64,000 nucleotides of DNA from Pohlia nutans (taxonomy: Eukaryota; Streptophyta; Bryopsida; Bryales; Mniaceae), in the NCBI GenBank assembly GCA_022496805.1, contig CM040087.1, positions 29,412,253 through 29,476,252 on the forward strand, read 5' to 3'. Shown in pieces: positions 10,290-23,300 of this stretch. The translations under genes were made by a program, and so were the position numbers. Numbering within the stretch: position 1 is the first letter of the stretch; each line of letters opens with the position of its first letter. Under the pieces are notes generated by a model, which was not told the DNA's origin, did not search any database, and saw nothing but the letters and a program-made list of their open reading frames with translations.

Positions 10290-13200
10290 ATGGGGATGGA
10301 CACGGGGGTGGTGGTGGGAGGCGGTCCGCCCGTGGTGAAGGCGGCCTCGGATAAGCGCCTCTACGAGGTTTTGAAGCTGCCGAATGGCTTGGCGGCTTTG
10401 CTGATCCATGACCCGGCCATGTCGGGGCTCCAGCCGGAAGACGACGGCGCTGGTGGCGCCTGTGGCCATGGCGCTTGTGGCCACGACCACCACCACCACG
10501 ATGATGATGAAGAAGACGATGAGGATTACGAGGAAGGCGAGGAAGACGATGAAGACGACGAGGAAGACGATGAAGACGAAGACGACGATGGCATGGAGGT
10601 GGATGGTGCTAGAGGAACCAAACGTGGTCATGGACATGTGCACAAAGCTTGTTGCAGCAATGGTAAGTCAAAAAATTCTCGAACTTCTTTGAACTTCTTT
10701 CCTGGATTTGATTTGGAAAAAACATGCATTGATTTCATCGGAGAGTCTAAACTGCAAGAATACGAGAGGGAAAACACAGTCTCCTCGCTTTCTTCTTTCC
10801 GCATTCAATTATACTTTCCGGCAGTACATCTTCTATACCTTGTCATCGGTCACTGTTCTTTCCAATTACCAACTCTGAATTACCAGCACTTACTGTACAA
10901 TATTTTCATTGAAAAGGAAGCATCCTCGAACGGTTGATTTAGAATGTCTTTTTGGCATGCAAGCAATATCATGATGCAATCACACATTTCCAAAGATGTA
11001 CTAATTGCACATAAAGCTCATTTGCATCCATGGAGCATTTTCACCTTCCAGTCAGAAGCACATGGTTTAGTGATAGAAATCAATTCCATGTTATTACCGT
11101 GGACACCACCCCCTGCAATGTACACCTAGAGAGGTTACGTGGTTTTCCTGTTATAGTTGGTGCAGGTAGTGGAACCAAGGGCAAGACCAAACCTGGATTT
11201 GACGTGTCTTGCAGACCAGCCCGAAGTCCAAAAATGGGTACTGTAATCCACTAAATCAATTCTAAATAATAATGTAAGGGAGGAGCTTCATATCCAAAAT
11301 AATCATGTAAAGGAGGAGCCTCATATCCTAAATAATAATGTGAAGGAGGAGCTTCATATCCAAAATAATAATGTAAAGGAGGAGCTTTGACGTTGATCTT
11401 TGGTTATCGTTTAATTCGGGATGAGGAAATGTGATGCAGGAGATTGTGAGGAAGAATGTGATGACTCGGAAGAGGATGGTGAGGAGGAATCGGATGATGA
11501 CGACGATGAAGATGGCCCTTCTCATGGTGGCGCAATGCAGGCGCCCACTAAAAAGGTGCTGTTGCTGAGAATGTTTCTGATGTTTCATATCCGATGTTTG
11601 TTTTTTTACAGGAATTTATTGGTTTTGCCGTTTTGCTTGCAGGCCGCGGCAGCCATGTGTGTAGGTGTCGGAAGCTTTTCAGACCCTGCTGATGCACAGG
11701 GCATGGCTCATTTTCTTGGTGAGTGCCTTCTCCGTGGCCATGATATGTTTATAGCGTTCTAATTTGAGGAAGCGTTCTTCTTCCTTCCATCATAGTCATA
11801 GTCTACACATACGCGTCTTTGAAAGGACCAAGGTTTGAAATTTACCACATTGTGAAAAACATGATTCAGATGGGGCCAAATTATATATCACCAGTATTAG
11901 TAAAGAAAATTTTACGTGTTGATCAGATAATTAACAGAATTGAACAAAAGAAAGTCCCGATTTGACCTACTCAAAATTGCTAAGTGTGAGACCCAAGATG
12001 GGTCTCTTGGTTACTATAGGACTTTCAATAATTGACAGATTTTCATGCTTTGGAGATTTGCAAATGAATAGGTTGTCTATATTGTAAAGTGGTGATCTAT
12101 CTCCTATTTGTATGCGTATGACCAAATGTTAACTTTATATTTGCAGAGCATATGTTGTTCATGGGGAGTGAGAAATTTCCAGATGAAAACGAGGTATCAG
12201 TTTCTTTCAAAAAGACATAGAGTGATTAACTAGTGCTTGAGAAAGCAAGTGTGATGATGTCGTTTGCTGGCTTTTATTTAAGGAAAGTTTAGTTTTTTTT
12301 TGAGCGGCAATTAGTTTTCGTAGAGAGACGATTAAGGACTATTCATGAAGTTGGATCATTATACTTAGGGTTGGGTGGGTTTGGACATTGCAGTACGACA
12401 ATTTCTTGTCAAAGCATGGCGGTGGTTCAAATGCATTTACGGATACAGAATTTACATGTTATCACTTTGAAGTCAGTCCGAACCACTTACAACCAGCTCT
12501 TGACCGGTAAACACATACCATGCTGTTTGAATTCTTCTGTCTCGTATTTTGAATACAGTCAATCCAGAATTTTGGTTCTTGTAGTAAGTCGGTCATGAAT
12601 TTTCAATCGCAGGTTCTCACAATTTTTCATCGCACCCCTCGCTAAGCCGGAGACTATGGACCGTGAAGTCCAGGCAATCGACTCAGGTACCTACTATTTA
12701 CTTTCACCTTTCATAATTCTAGGGCTCTTCCATTTTCAGGATTGACTAGTGATTACAACATTGTAGTATAGTGGCTTCTTTTCAAGAGTTGATATTAGAT
12801 ACAAGTGAGCTGCATGTCTTGTCTACTTTTGGCGAGATACCTTGACACTAACAATGTACTCTATAAGGTTTTAATGTCTATTTTTTTCATATTGTCAGAA
12901 TTTGAGCAGGTACTGCAAAGTGATTCCTGCCGACTTTTGCAGCTGCAATGCCATACTGCTAAACCGAACCATCCATTCCGGTCATTTTCATGGGGTGAGT
13001 TTGAATTAATTCGTATGTTCGGCAACTGGAATGCTCTGATTCACCAGTCTATATGATTGCTCATGACTTTGCTGGTGGCCAAGCGCATATTCATCCACAT
13101 TGTGTTCTGTAGCATAATTAAATGATGCATTTGGACTCATACCTCTATTTGATGTGGTTATGTCAGGAAATAAGAAGAGTTTGAGCGAGCCAATGGAAAG

Positions 13201-16200
13201 GGGTGTGGATATGAGAGGCAAACTTCTCCAGCTCTACAAGGATCATTACTTGGCGAGTCGCATGAAACTGACTGTCCTTGGTGGAGGTGGGTGGTAAGAT
13301 CTCACTGGTCTTCTGGCCACATTGTATGTTCGTGTGGTTTCCTACATTCTGGAAATGTAGGGAATGTTCTAGGCTAGGTTTTTGGTAGCACCCTACCACT
13401 TGTCTGACATGACCACGAAGTGGTCAATAGCAGTGCATCAATCACTCCTTTTAACCGGATTTTGTCATCCTGAGCTGCTACGTAGTTGCCGATTTTTTAT
13501 GGATGTATACTCGTGTCAGTGAATGCTGGCTAATAAGGCTCTTCTTGCGTGGACGTAACAGAACCTTTGGATACATTGAAGGCATGGGTGATGGAGTCTT
13601 TTGGAAAGGTGAAAGAAGGTGGCCTTACACCCTTGAAATTCCCCTGGGATGGCCCTGTTTGGGAGCCCGGATCCTTTTATCGGGTTGAATCTGTGAAGGA
13701 CCAACATTTACTCGCCTTGACGTGGCCCTTTCCTTGTCTTGAAGCGGCCTATTTGAAAAAGCCTCAGGACTACATTTCCCACCTCGTTGGCCATGGTAAA
13801 CTGAATTCAAGCTCTTTGTTTGATGCTTCTTTTAAAAATTCTTTGTGTTTGACCCCTTTTATGGATGTAATATTGGGTTTTTCTTAATAGCATGTCATGA
13901 TTGAACAATCACTTTCGGTGACTAATGGTCTCTCTGACCATAGTCTGTTGTGCGAATAGTCAATGTGTAAACTGACTCTTATCACTGCTTCACTTGCAGA
14001 GGGCGCTGGAAGTTTATTATCTCTTTTGAAGGAGAAAGGCTGGGCAACAGGGCTCTCAGCTGGAGTTGGGGATGGGGGCTATGATCACAGCTCAGCTGGC
14101 TACATGTTCTCTGTCAATATCGGGCTAACTGATTCTGGCCTCGAACATGTAAGTCCCTGGGCAATTGCATCCTTTGTTTTATTTGTGCCTATTTATGGCG
14201 ACTTTCTCGAGTTACAACAGCATCATTTTTTGGAAATAACGTTGTGGAAAATATAATCGATTATTTGGGGTTCATGAATATAAACTACTCCGTTAAAGAG
14301 CTTTTTTTCAGATTCTTTACCCGATGTTTAACCTATTGTACATCCCATTGCAACTTCATATCAGGAGTTCCTTGAAAGTCTTTTCCTGCTCATTTGTACC
14401 TGCTCATCGATGTGACAGGTCTTGGACGTTGTCGAAATGCTCTACAAGTACGTGAAAATGCTTCGAACAACTGGGCCTCAGAAGTGGGTATTTGAGGAGC
14501 TTCAAGCCATGGGCATGATGGAGTTTCGATTTGCTGAGGAGGAATCTGCAGATCAATATGTTGTGCGCCTTGCATGTATGGACACTTATCTATGCTGATT
14601 TTGATATGATTTTCCTCGAAATTTAAGATTTTCTTTGTCGTTGTGATCGGGTTTCAGTTTCTCATTGTAAACAGTTTAGATGCCTATCTAATTGTCACGA
14701 TTTGGATATGGGTTTCACGAATCCAGTGGCTTAACTTTTTTCACATCCTAGAATTTCTATTGATTTCCCTGTTCTGTGTGATCACAGCAAATATGCATCT
14801 GTATTCTGAGGAGCACATAGTTTATGGAGATTATGCGTTTGAGGAGTGGGATCCGGAGCTGGTGGCTGATCTTATTGATCGGGTTAATCCATATAATATG
14901 CGCCTTGATGTTGTGACAAAGAACTTTGACAGAAACAGTGCCGGTAATACCCTCTGCTGTTCTATTCACCGTGGTGTATGGAAGCTTAGTCTCATGTTTA
15001 TGTTTAGTCATATGTAAGCAAGTCATAACGCTCCAGTCCGTTGAATTTTAGGTTTAAGGCATATTGCTAGAATGTGACTTCAATGAAACTTGTGGTTATG
15101 GCAGGTGTTCAGTTTGAGCCCTGGTTTGAGGTGCCATACACTGTTGAGATACTCTCAGACGAAATTCTTCAACAGTGGGCAGATCCCAAACATATGGATC
15201 CTGCCCTACGCATGCCAGTTGTGAATGCTTTCATTCCACATGATTTCACCATCAAAACAGGGAAAACTGATATTCCCGAGGGTCCCGATGTGCCAAGTGT
15301 ACTGTTGGATGAGCCAGGTTTGAAAGTTTGGTACAAGCTAGATCGTACCTTCAAGACTCCTCGTGCCAACACCTATTTCTCAGTCACATGCAAGGCTGCA
15401 AGCGAGAAAATTCGCAGTATTGTGTTGACAGAGATTTATGTCAAGCTGCTTGAGCACGAGTTGAATGAAACCATTTATCTGGTGAGTATTCTGTTAAAGC
15501 TTGTTGAAACACTGTGACTTTGCTATAATCTGAGAGTGCAGGTGTGGTATACCATTCCAAGCAATTACTTTCCACTAGTGATTCCACATTCATAAGTCAT
15601 GCAATTTGTTTATGTTCTTACTGGATCTTGTTTGATTGCAGGCAAATGTGGCCAAGCTGGAGTCATCCATGACTTTCAGTGGCGACAAACTGGATCTGAA
15701 GATTTATGGCTTCAATGAGAAGCTACCAGTTCTTGCCAGCAAAATTGCTGAGCTTCTTACCACCCTGGTTCCTAAAGAGCATCGGTTCCAGGTGATTATC
15801 GAACCAACTGTTTGTTTTTTTCCTTTTTTTGCGCAGTTTTAGGGTTCATGGTCTCTTCACCGTTCATCTGCACCTAATATGATCTCAATCATGTATATCT
15901 CCAGGAGCTACATAGCCTTGCACGTCTCAAGTTGAAAGTATTATGATGTACCTGCGCCCCACACGTTGCTTGGCGTCAGGACTCAAGTTTTCTGTTTGTA
16001 ATATTTCTGACTTGTAGCTGGATGTTTACAATGCAGGTAATTAAGGAGGATTTGGAGCGTGGATATAGGAATACAAACATGAAACCTCTGAAGCATTCCG
16101 CATATCTCAGATTGCAAGCTTTGAAGGAACGATTTTGGCATGTAGACGACAAGCTTGCGTGCCTGTTGACCTTATCTGTCTCTGATGTTGCGGAGCATAT

Positions 16201-18000
16201 CCCTCGTCTCTTCAGCGAGGTACATGCTCTGGACACCTATGGGTTATGATGATGCTGTACAAAGAAGTTCCTTGTATGATGTGATAGAACTGTTGGCAAT
16301 GTAGTGGAGGATTCTGATACATTTGTTTCTGGTGTGCTCAGACGTACATTGAATCACTTTGTCATGGGAACCTACATGAGGAGGAGGCTCTTGATATCGC
16401 AAATATATTCAAACGAGCTTTGGTGAAGAATGCGTTGCCTGCTGAATTAAGGCCAGTTGAGCGGATAGTCAAACTTGACCCCGGCAGTGCACTTCTGTAC
16501 ACTGCTAATGGGAAGAATGAGGCTGAGGAGAACTCGGTTGTTGAGGTAAAACGCCCTTGCTTCTTTGACACTCCTTTATACAGAGGGAGTCCTATATGAG
16601 ATTTAGGGTGTTTTTACCAGTAGCTTCAGGACCTAAGCTTTGGATGTAAGCCACTGGATTCTTGCATGTGACCAGTTGATTTCCTGTTGGATGGACAGAT
16701 GTACTTTCAACTGGAGAAGGATTTAGGGCAGGAGTCGTTACGAATCCGGAGCCTGATGGATCTGTTCGAGCAAATGATTCAAGAGCCATGCTTCAATCAA
16801 CTAAGAACAAAGGAACAGTTGGGATACCGAGTAGACTGTGGTGTACGAGTCACATTCAAGATTCTCGGTTTCTGTTTCCGGGTGCAGTCAGCTAAATATG
16901 GTCCAGTCTTCCTTGAACAGCGCATCAATGCATTTGTGGCCTCGGTGTCAAAGATTCTGGTACACAACCTGATTGAAGTTGAAATTTTTTTTCATTTTCG
17001 TTGGGTGTTGTCAGTATAGGCAATGCTTTTCGCTGTCTGTGTAATGTGTAACATATGTGAGATGTAGCCATAACCTACCTGCTTATTTACACAGGATGAT
17101 GTCGAAGACGATGAATTCAGCAACTACAAGGAAGCTTTGATTGAAGAAAAGCTGGAGAGAGATCATTCTTTGGTAGATGAAACAGATCGCCACTGGGAAC
17201 AGATTTGGGATCAAAGGTACCCTAGCCAATTTTATTTTATCTTGAAGGTTGTGCTTGTTGTGATGTAAGGTATGTACACCCATAAGAGCAACTCCGCTGG
17301 GGCCTGTTTAGAGGCCCTGGTGGAGATGCTCTAATGGACTCTTAAACTGCGACGCAAGTGACACTAAAAACTAGATATTGATTACACACGATGTACACAA
17401 TCAGAACATGAGAGCCTATAAGAGCTTAGCGTCAATTTTGGATAACGAATGCTAAAGTGCATTGGTATCTTCTTTCACCTGCTAATAAGAATAATGTATA
17501 TCTAATAGTAGTAACAATGCTCAGTTGCAATTAGTGGTAATTATGGGTGCACATACCTTACTTTAACGTGTCACTTCATGCTGTTTCTGCTATGAACTGA
17601 ACTTGTCCAAATAAAACCTTGTTTCATGTTCTTATAATCATACCTCCTGTAATCCAGAATGCCGAACATTTCATTTGTTGCATGGAGAAGTCGCTTTGTT
17701 GGAGAATCTGAGTCAATGTGTTACAATTAGTGACAAGTTGGTGGGTGATGATATAGGTATTTATTCGAGGCAAGAAAGCAGGAGGCAGCTGAAATAATGA
17801 CCATTGAGAAGAAAGAGGTTGTAGATTTTTTTACTAAGTATTTTGCCACTTCTTCACCTAGTCGCCGAAAGTTGAGCATCCATGTTTGGGGCGGGAATGC
17901 TAAAGGAGAGAAGGGAGAAAAGGCTGCGGACGCCTTGAAAGAGCTCACGGTTATAGATGACTTGAGTACCTTCAAAGCCAAGAAGGAATTGTATCAGTGA
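10290..18000 (+). CDS. Nardilysin-like M16 zinc metallopeptidase, 19 exons
   Basis: Exons: 10290-10662, 11440-11555, 11643-11718, 12147-12193, 12394-12506, 12613-12686, 12899-12994, 13167-13286, 13562-13795, 14000-14148, 14419-14575, 14788-14943, 15105-15481, 15642-15791, 16037-16219, 16342-16545, 16699-16959, 17095-17216, 17757-18000. They total 3252 nt, or 1083 residues. The spliced protein has the inverted zinc motif HFLEH (split by intron 3) followed by MLFMGSEKFPDENEY, the distal Glu region (REVQAIDSEFEQ), then the M16 middle and C-terminal domains including LRTKEQLGYRVDCGVR. As in nardilysins, a long Asp/Glu-rich insertion (about residues 65-155) precedes the catalytic domain. Here it starts with a Cys/His cluster (GACGHDHHHH) and is interrupted by intron 1. 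The enzyme should cleave peptides at dibasic sites, probably in the cytosol. The start at 10290 is chosen because the family begins just before DKRLYEVLKLPNGLAALL; an upstream in-frame ATG at 10167 would add 41 residues. Confidence 0.93.
11264..11395. repeat. Four tandem 33-bp units in nardilysin intron 1
   Basis: Units starting AAATAATAATGTAAGGGAGG begin at about 11264, 11297, 11330 and 11363, just upstream of exon 2. They differ by a few bases. Confidence 0.8.
17285..17332. repeat. Short hairpin (AGAGCAACTCC...) in nardilysin intron 18
   Basis: AGAGCAACTCCGCTGGGGCC pairs with GGCCCTGGTGGAGATGCTCT across a six-base spacer. It looks like the paired ends of a tiny or internally deleted MITE. 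Confidence 0.6.
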
Positions 18001-20238
18001 GCTAGTTATTCATGCTCTACCAATGTGCTCAGAATTTGATTTCCTTACATTATTTTGTCACCATTGATTTTATCATTTCTACAGCATCTTCTTGCAGCTA
18101 GAATCTCAGTGTTCCGAGGTTTCAAGTATTATGGGTCTTGCATTTGTCACGTGGAGTGCTATGCAAAGAGCACCAGGAATGCAAGTTGATTGAGAAGCTT
18201 AAATCTCATAGTCTGGTATTCGGACCCTATTTCTGGCGGCGACTATTCCTGCGGTTCACTCCGCCCACTGTCAAACGGCAGCGGGGGAAACACCATGCAC
18301 TAATTCCAATTATTTTTTGCCCGAACAATTTCTACACAGGGCAATGTTATGCCAGATCTAAACTATCAGATACAAAAGCAGTGTTACACAAGATCCTATT
18401 TTCCTGGACCTCAATTGTTACTTCCCTCTGCATCTGTATTCCATATGCTCTCTACGGGTACATTCTTCCAATACATTTTGTGTACATACCACCCATGTAC
18501 GCTAGATCTCGTTTCAGTGTTATGCCTTATGCTAGAATTGAATCACTATTTTGCAAAAACAAGGTGGAGTGTAGTTATCTCATAAGGTTTGTGCCATTCA
18601 TAGTCATTGTGAGGGCGCAAAGCATTGAGGGTTTGCGATAAATTGAACTAGAAAGTAGAAGGTAGCCTCCGAAGGGTTAAGGAAGGTAGATTTTGAATCC
18701 GATTTTCAGAAGACCGATCAAAACCCTAATTTTTGAATTCGATAACGATCAACTCTAAACCCTAATTTTTGGATTCGATCTTCAGTAGAACGGTCTACAC
18801 GGCGCAAAGGACTCATCGAATTGGCTTTCTAGAATGCAGAGCACGCGAAACTGCATGCTGATCAACTGAAGATGAAGAAGAAGAAGAAGAAAATCAGATG
18901 CTCTTCATTCCTGCGCTTTTCTTATCACCTCTCTGCAGTGATGGCGACCTTGAACTTACCGAGTGAATCACAGTACCGAAGAATACTCAATACCAAATAA
19001 ATCTTCACCTAGTGTAGTACAAGCACGACACGCCACTGAAGCATGCAATTCCTTAGAATAATACAAAATATCAGTAGCAATGGCGCAAACGAATTCCGAG
19101 TTCATCAACTCTCGTCCTCCGAATCGAACACATCCATGGCGAAAATTCGCAGGAGTGCTTGACTATGTTGTCCGCCTCAACACCGTCCGACTGGTACTAC
19201 GAAGGTCCGTTAGTCTGTTCATTAGTCGGTAGCTACAGTAATAACATCGGAGAAGAGTCTTCTCGTTTTAACACTAATTGAGTGAATTGGTTGGCTTTAA
19301 GAATCTTGTGCGCGAATTTTTCTTGGTGGAGCCTACTAGTGCTATTCCTGGACACTACTCATCAGTTACCGACGTTGTGTAGTGTCATTCAGGGTTTGGG
19401 ATTTTTTTTTTCTGATCTTCAGTTGCTGCGGCGTCCGGCCTCACTGCGGGTGAGGGATCTCCGAGAGTGAGGTGCATTTTTAGGGTCATGAATGTCGGCG
19501 TGCACAGGAATCAAGCTCTTGTTCTATGGAACTAAGTTTGTGTGTGTTTTCTGGCGAAGAAAAATTATCATTTCTGCATTGGATTCTTTTTTAAACTATT
19601 TGGTGGTGTTGAATGTTTAGTTCCCTGGCGCTTTCGTCGCGTTTCAGCATCTTGTGTTTTCGTGTGAATTTTGGGCTGTTGGGGTTTTGGAATATGTATG
19701 AATTCGGGTGTTTTAATTTTTAATTTTGTTTCTGGTGTGAATTTCTGTGCTGTGAACAGTAGTGTCGTTCTCTTTGTTAAAATGGCACGATTTTAAGAAA
19801 TTGGCGTTTTTACAGACAACCTGAGTATTGTGACCACTTTAATGAATATGTCTGTAGATCTCCTTTGATCCAATTGATGAGCTGGTAGTGACGTTGAGCA
19901 TCACCGTACTAGTGTTTCTGGAGTGTGTTTCACCGACTTTTTCTTTTGGGTTTCATAGATTTTAGGGTTTGCGAACTGGATTGTGAGGTTGTTACCCTTT
20001 GTGTTACCGATGTGACGTTTTCTGGCAGCTAAGACTTAGTTGACAGTGAGCTGACAAAAAGTCCTGTATGCTTATAGGGAAACCTCTTTATGGGGAAGGT
20101 TCCTCTTTACTCCTTGAACAGTCTAATTGTATTGAAACCATCCTTTAGGCTTCGAGGGCTCATGATATTAAACATGTTGTTGTTTGTTGGTTTTAGAGAC
20201 TTGATAATGCGTGCCCGGTCCAAGGTGGAGGCAGCAGC
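18001..20238 (+). other. Nardilysin 3' flank and HUB promoter/5' UTR
   Basis: No gene is supported; a 167-codon frame at 18138-18641 shows no family features. Promoter-like marks lie in the middle: two telo-boxes AAACCCTAA at 18721-18729 and 18757-18765, each followed by TTTTTG(A/G)ATTCGAT, so they form a 36-bp direct repeat. A GAAGAA run is near 18874-18893. A GGG-TTAA end (18674-18680) may be the edge of a decayed TTAA element. Confidence 0.55.
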
Positions 20239-20280
20239 ATGGGAAGCACAGAAGAACCTGACCGCAAACGGCGCCACCTT

Positions 20281-20319
<39 letters not shown>

Positions 20320-23300
20320 CATTCTGTGTCTCCCCCAGTGAAAAAACTACCTCACACACCTTCATCTGAAGAGAAGAAGGTGCGCTCACTGTTTCTCTGT
20401 TTTTCTTTTCCACTTTTGATTGCACAAGTCAAAGCAACACGTATGAAATTTGAACCAACATCATGTGCAACTAGGAGTGAAATAATAAGCACAAATAATC
20501 CATTGTGATTGTCACGTATTCCACTTCAAAGAGGTAACTTGAAACCTCGTCATCTCAAATTTTTTAGCATGCCACGTATGAGCCATGTAACCGCCACCTT
20601 TGTTAGTTGGATTAGTGTAAACAAATCAAGGTGTATAATTTCTTGTTAACTCAAGCTTGTTTCTTCAACCTGTGAAATCTGAAGTGGCCCTTAGGATTCG
20701 AAAATGTCAAATGCTGCGCTCTTATTCGGACAAGGGCATGAGGATCTGTTCTGTTGCTATCAATTTGGGCTTCGTAAGTTGAAGTTGTGAGGGTGATGTG
20801 GGTGAAAATGCAGGTGGATGCCCAAACGTTGCAGTTTCAAAATCAGCAGCTGGAAATCAAGCTTGACGTCCAACGCAATGAAATACTTGCTTTGGAGGGT
20901 AAATTGAATCGACTTCGTAGCAAGCAGACTTCGTTTGATGACAATCTCTCCATTATCAATCGCGTATGGAATCAGGTCAGACTTTAGGACTCTTAATTCT
21001 GAGCATATACCTGGTTAACCTCCTCTGCACTATCGGTCGTAGTGTTTGGAAATATTACGAGAGGTTTTAAAAGTTTCTTAGCCATCTATATCTTCGTCGT
21101 TAGAAAGTGTGCAAGGAAATTTTCTTTGTACACGAGCATATGATGCTAAGGTAGAGGATACTATTTGCGTCACTCTAAACATATGTAGCATTGTGATTAT
21201 TGAGAGCTGTTTTCTGAAAGGAGCCAAATCTGTTGAGATCAATTTTTTTATCACTATGTCTAAGTTTCTTATATGCCCATTTCCATTCAAAAATGAGTGG
21301 CTGCAGACATTTAGCTTACACTGTGCTACAAGTCCAGAGAGAGGTTAGTACAGGAGATGGGATCAGGTCTCTAACAGTTTTAATATCCTCTACCTTACTA
21401 CTTAATCAAAGAGTGCAGTAGCCAAATGATTTAATCTTTACTAATCCTTCACTGTAGGTTGTAGATAATTTGGAGTCGCTTACAGTACGAGCTAGTGCTG
21501 CAACCAATGGGATTCATGTTTCGGCTTCCAAGGGTGCGTTTGTATTGAATCCTCTTTTTTGGGTTCATTACCTCAGGATCATGACAGTTTCCATTTTATG
21601 CACTCATGTGGAATTTATGTGGACAGTTTGTCATAGCTGTAGTTTTTGTAGGTGGTAATGATATCTGATGGTATGTTTTGTGTACAACAGAGAGGAACAA
21701 TGCCTCAAATCCCTCAGAGCACACTTTCCTACAACGGTTACTTGATAAGGGGGCCACGGAAAGCTCCACAACCAATGGAAGTAATGGCTCAGTTGACTGC
21801 AGCCGAAAGGCGTCCACTGCTAAGACCACGAAGTGCCTTGTGCAAAGTATCGATTCCGAACGATCTCGAAATGAAGAACTTCTGAGCACTTTCCGAAATG
21901 GTGTTGATTCTAACGGTGAGGAAACTTACATTCACCCTTCATGTTGTTTTAGCAGTTTTGAGTAGGTCATATGAAGACTTTCTTCTGTCCAATTTTTCTC
22001 CTTTTCCGACCAATACATACACTGTTATTCATTGATTCTAGTGATAGAAAATTTGGCTCCATCTGAATTGTACTTTTCACAATGTGATCTATTGAATTGG
22101 CCGTTTTATAACCGTGAATATTTGATTCTTTTTGGTTGGTCATTTGAACGCGTATCTAGAAATTAAGGTTTGTAGATGTGATGGTCCGTCCTGTTGACCA
22201 GACTAATTGTGAGTGTAATTTCCTAGCAGTGGGCTTTTGACCCATAATTTTTGGCTCAGTCTAGGTTTTAGGTGAAAGGTATGTTTTGCAGTCATGAGTG
22301 GAGTTACGTTCTTTGCAATGTGGAGACTGGGAGGGTTTTGGTTTTTTGAAATTTGTTGATGAAATTGAAAGTGGTAGCAGGGAACCCCCGGTTGCCTGTA
22401 AAAGCAAATGAGGAGCTATATGCAGAGGCAAAGAAAGTGCGAACTCTTTTGGATGATCTTCATTTAAGGCACAGGGAGCTTTCAGCTGAGGTGGGAACTT
22501 GCCATGATATGCAGGCAAAGGACCGAGCTGAGGTCAAGAGAATAACAGGTACATTTATCAGTGTTTTCAGTAAAAGTAGATCATTTTTAGGAACTTCTAG
22601 ACAACATCAAAAAGAGAATCTGCTCCACAATTCATGGGGGAGGTCTCTTAATGAGAAAACAGAGACCTCTCCATGATACATACGCAGACCTCCACATGAC
22701 CATAGGGTGACCTCATGAAGATTCTCTTTAGCAAAGTTCCCGAATCAGTCTAATTTTCCTGAAAAGTGTGTTGTTTTCCCTCTTGGCCATTTGACAGTCA
22801 TTCAGTTCTTCTCATATGGCTCTGAATCAGCTGCAGATATCTATTTTTTTCTTCTTATCTGATTCAAGATTTTCCGTTTTTGGCACTGTAGGCGAGCTGG
22901 AGGAAGCTCATGCTGATCTGGAGGCTTGTCAGCGCCAGTTGGCTGCTCTCCGCTCTCAGGATGTGAAAGCCACTCCAACTGGTAAAAGTTTTGAAGCCGG
23001 AAATGGAGGTGTAGCACGGGAAAGCTTTTCTAAGAAAAATTTCCATCTGGAAGCTGGATTGGAAGAGGCCAAGGTACCGTTTCAACTTAACTTCTTAAGT
23101 TTGGCGAGATGGTGCAACGTTGGTTTCGTGAATTATTTAAGATTTGTTTCGCTAGTTTCAAGCAGTGCGTCTTTTCTAGTCAACCTGCAACTGTTGTGAA
23201 ATATTCCGCCTGCAAATAAGATAGATTAGCACGCAGCGAGGATACTGCTTTATTATGATTTTGTTTAATCCTTTAAACTTGTCCACACAAGCTCAAAGTT

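Noticed and set aside
18138..18641. 167-codon frame downstream of nardilysin
   Set aside because: It lies in the probable 3' flank, has no recognisable domain, and its composition resembles translated non-coding DNA.
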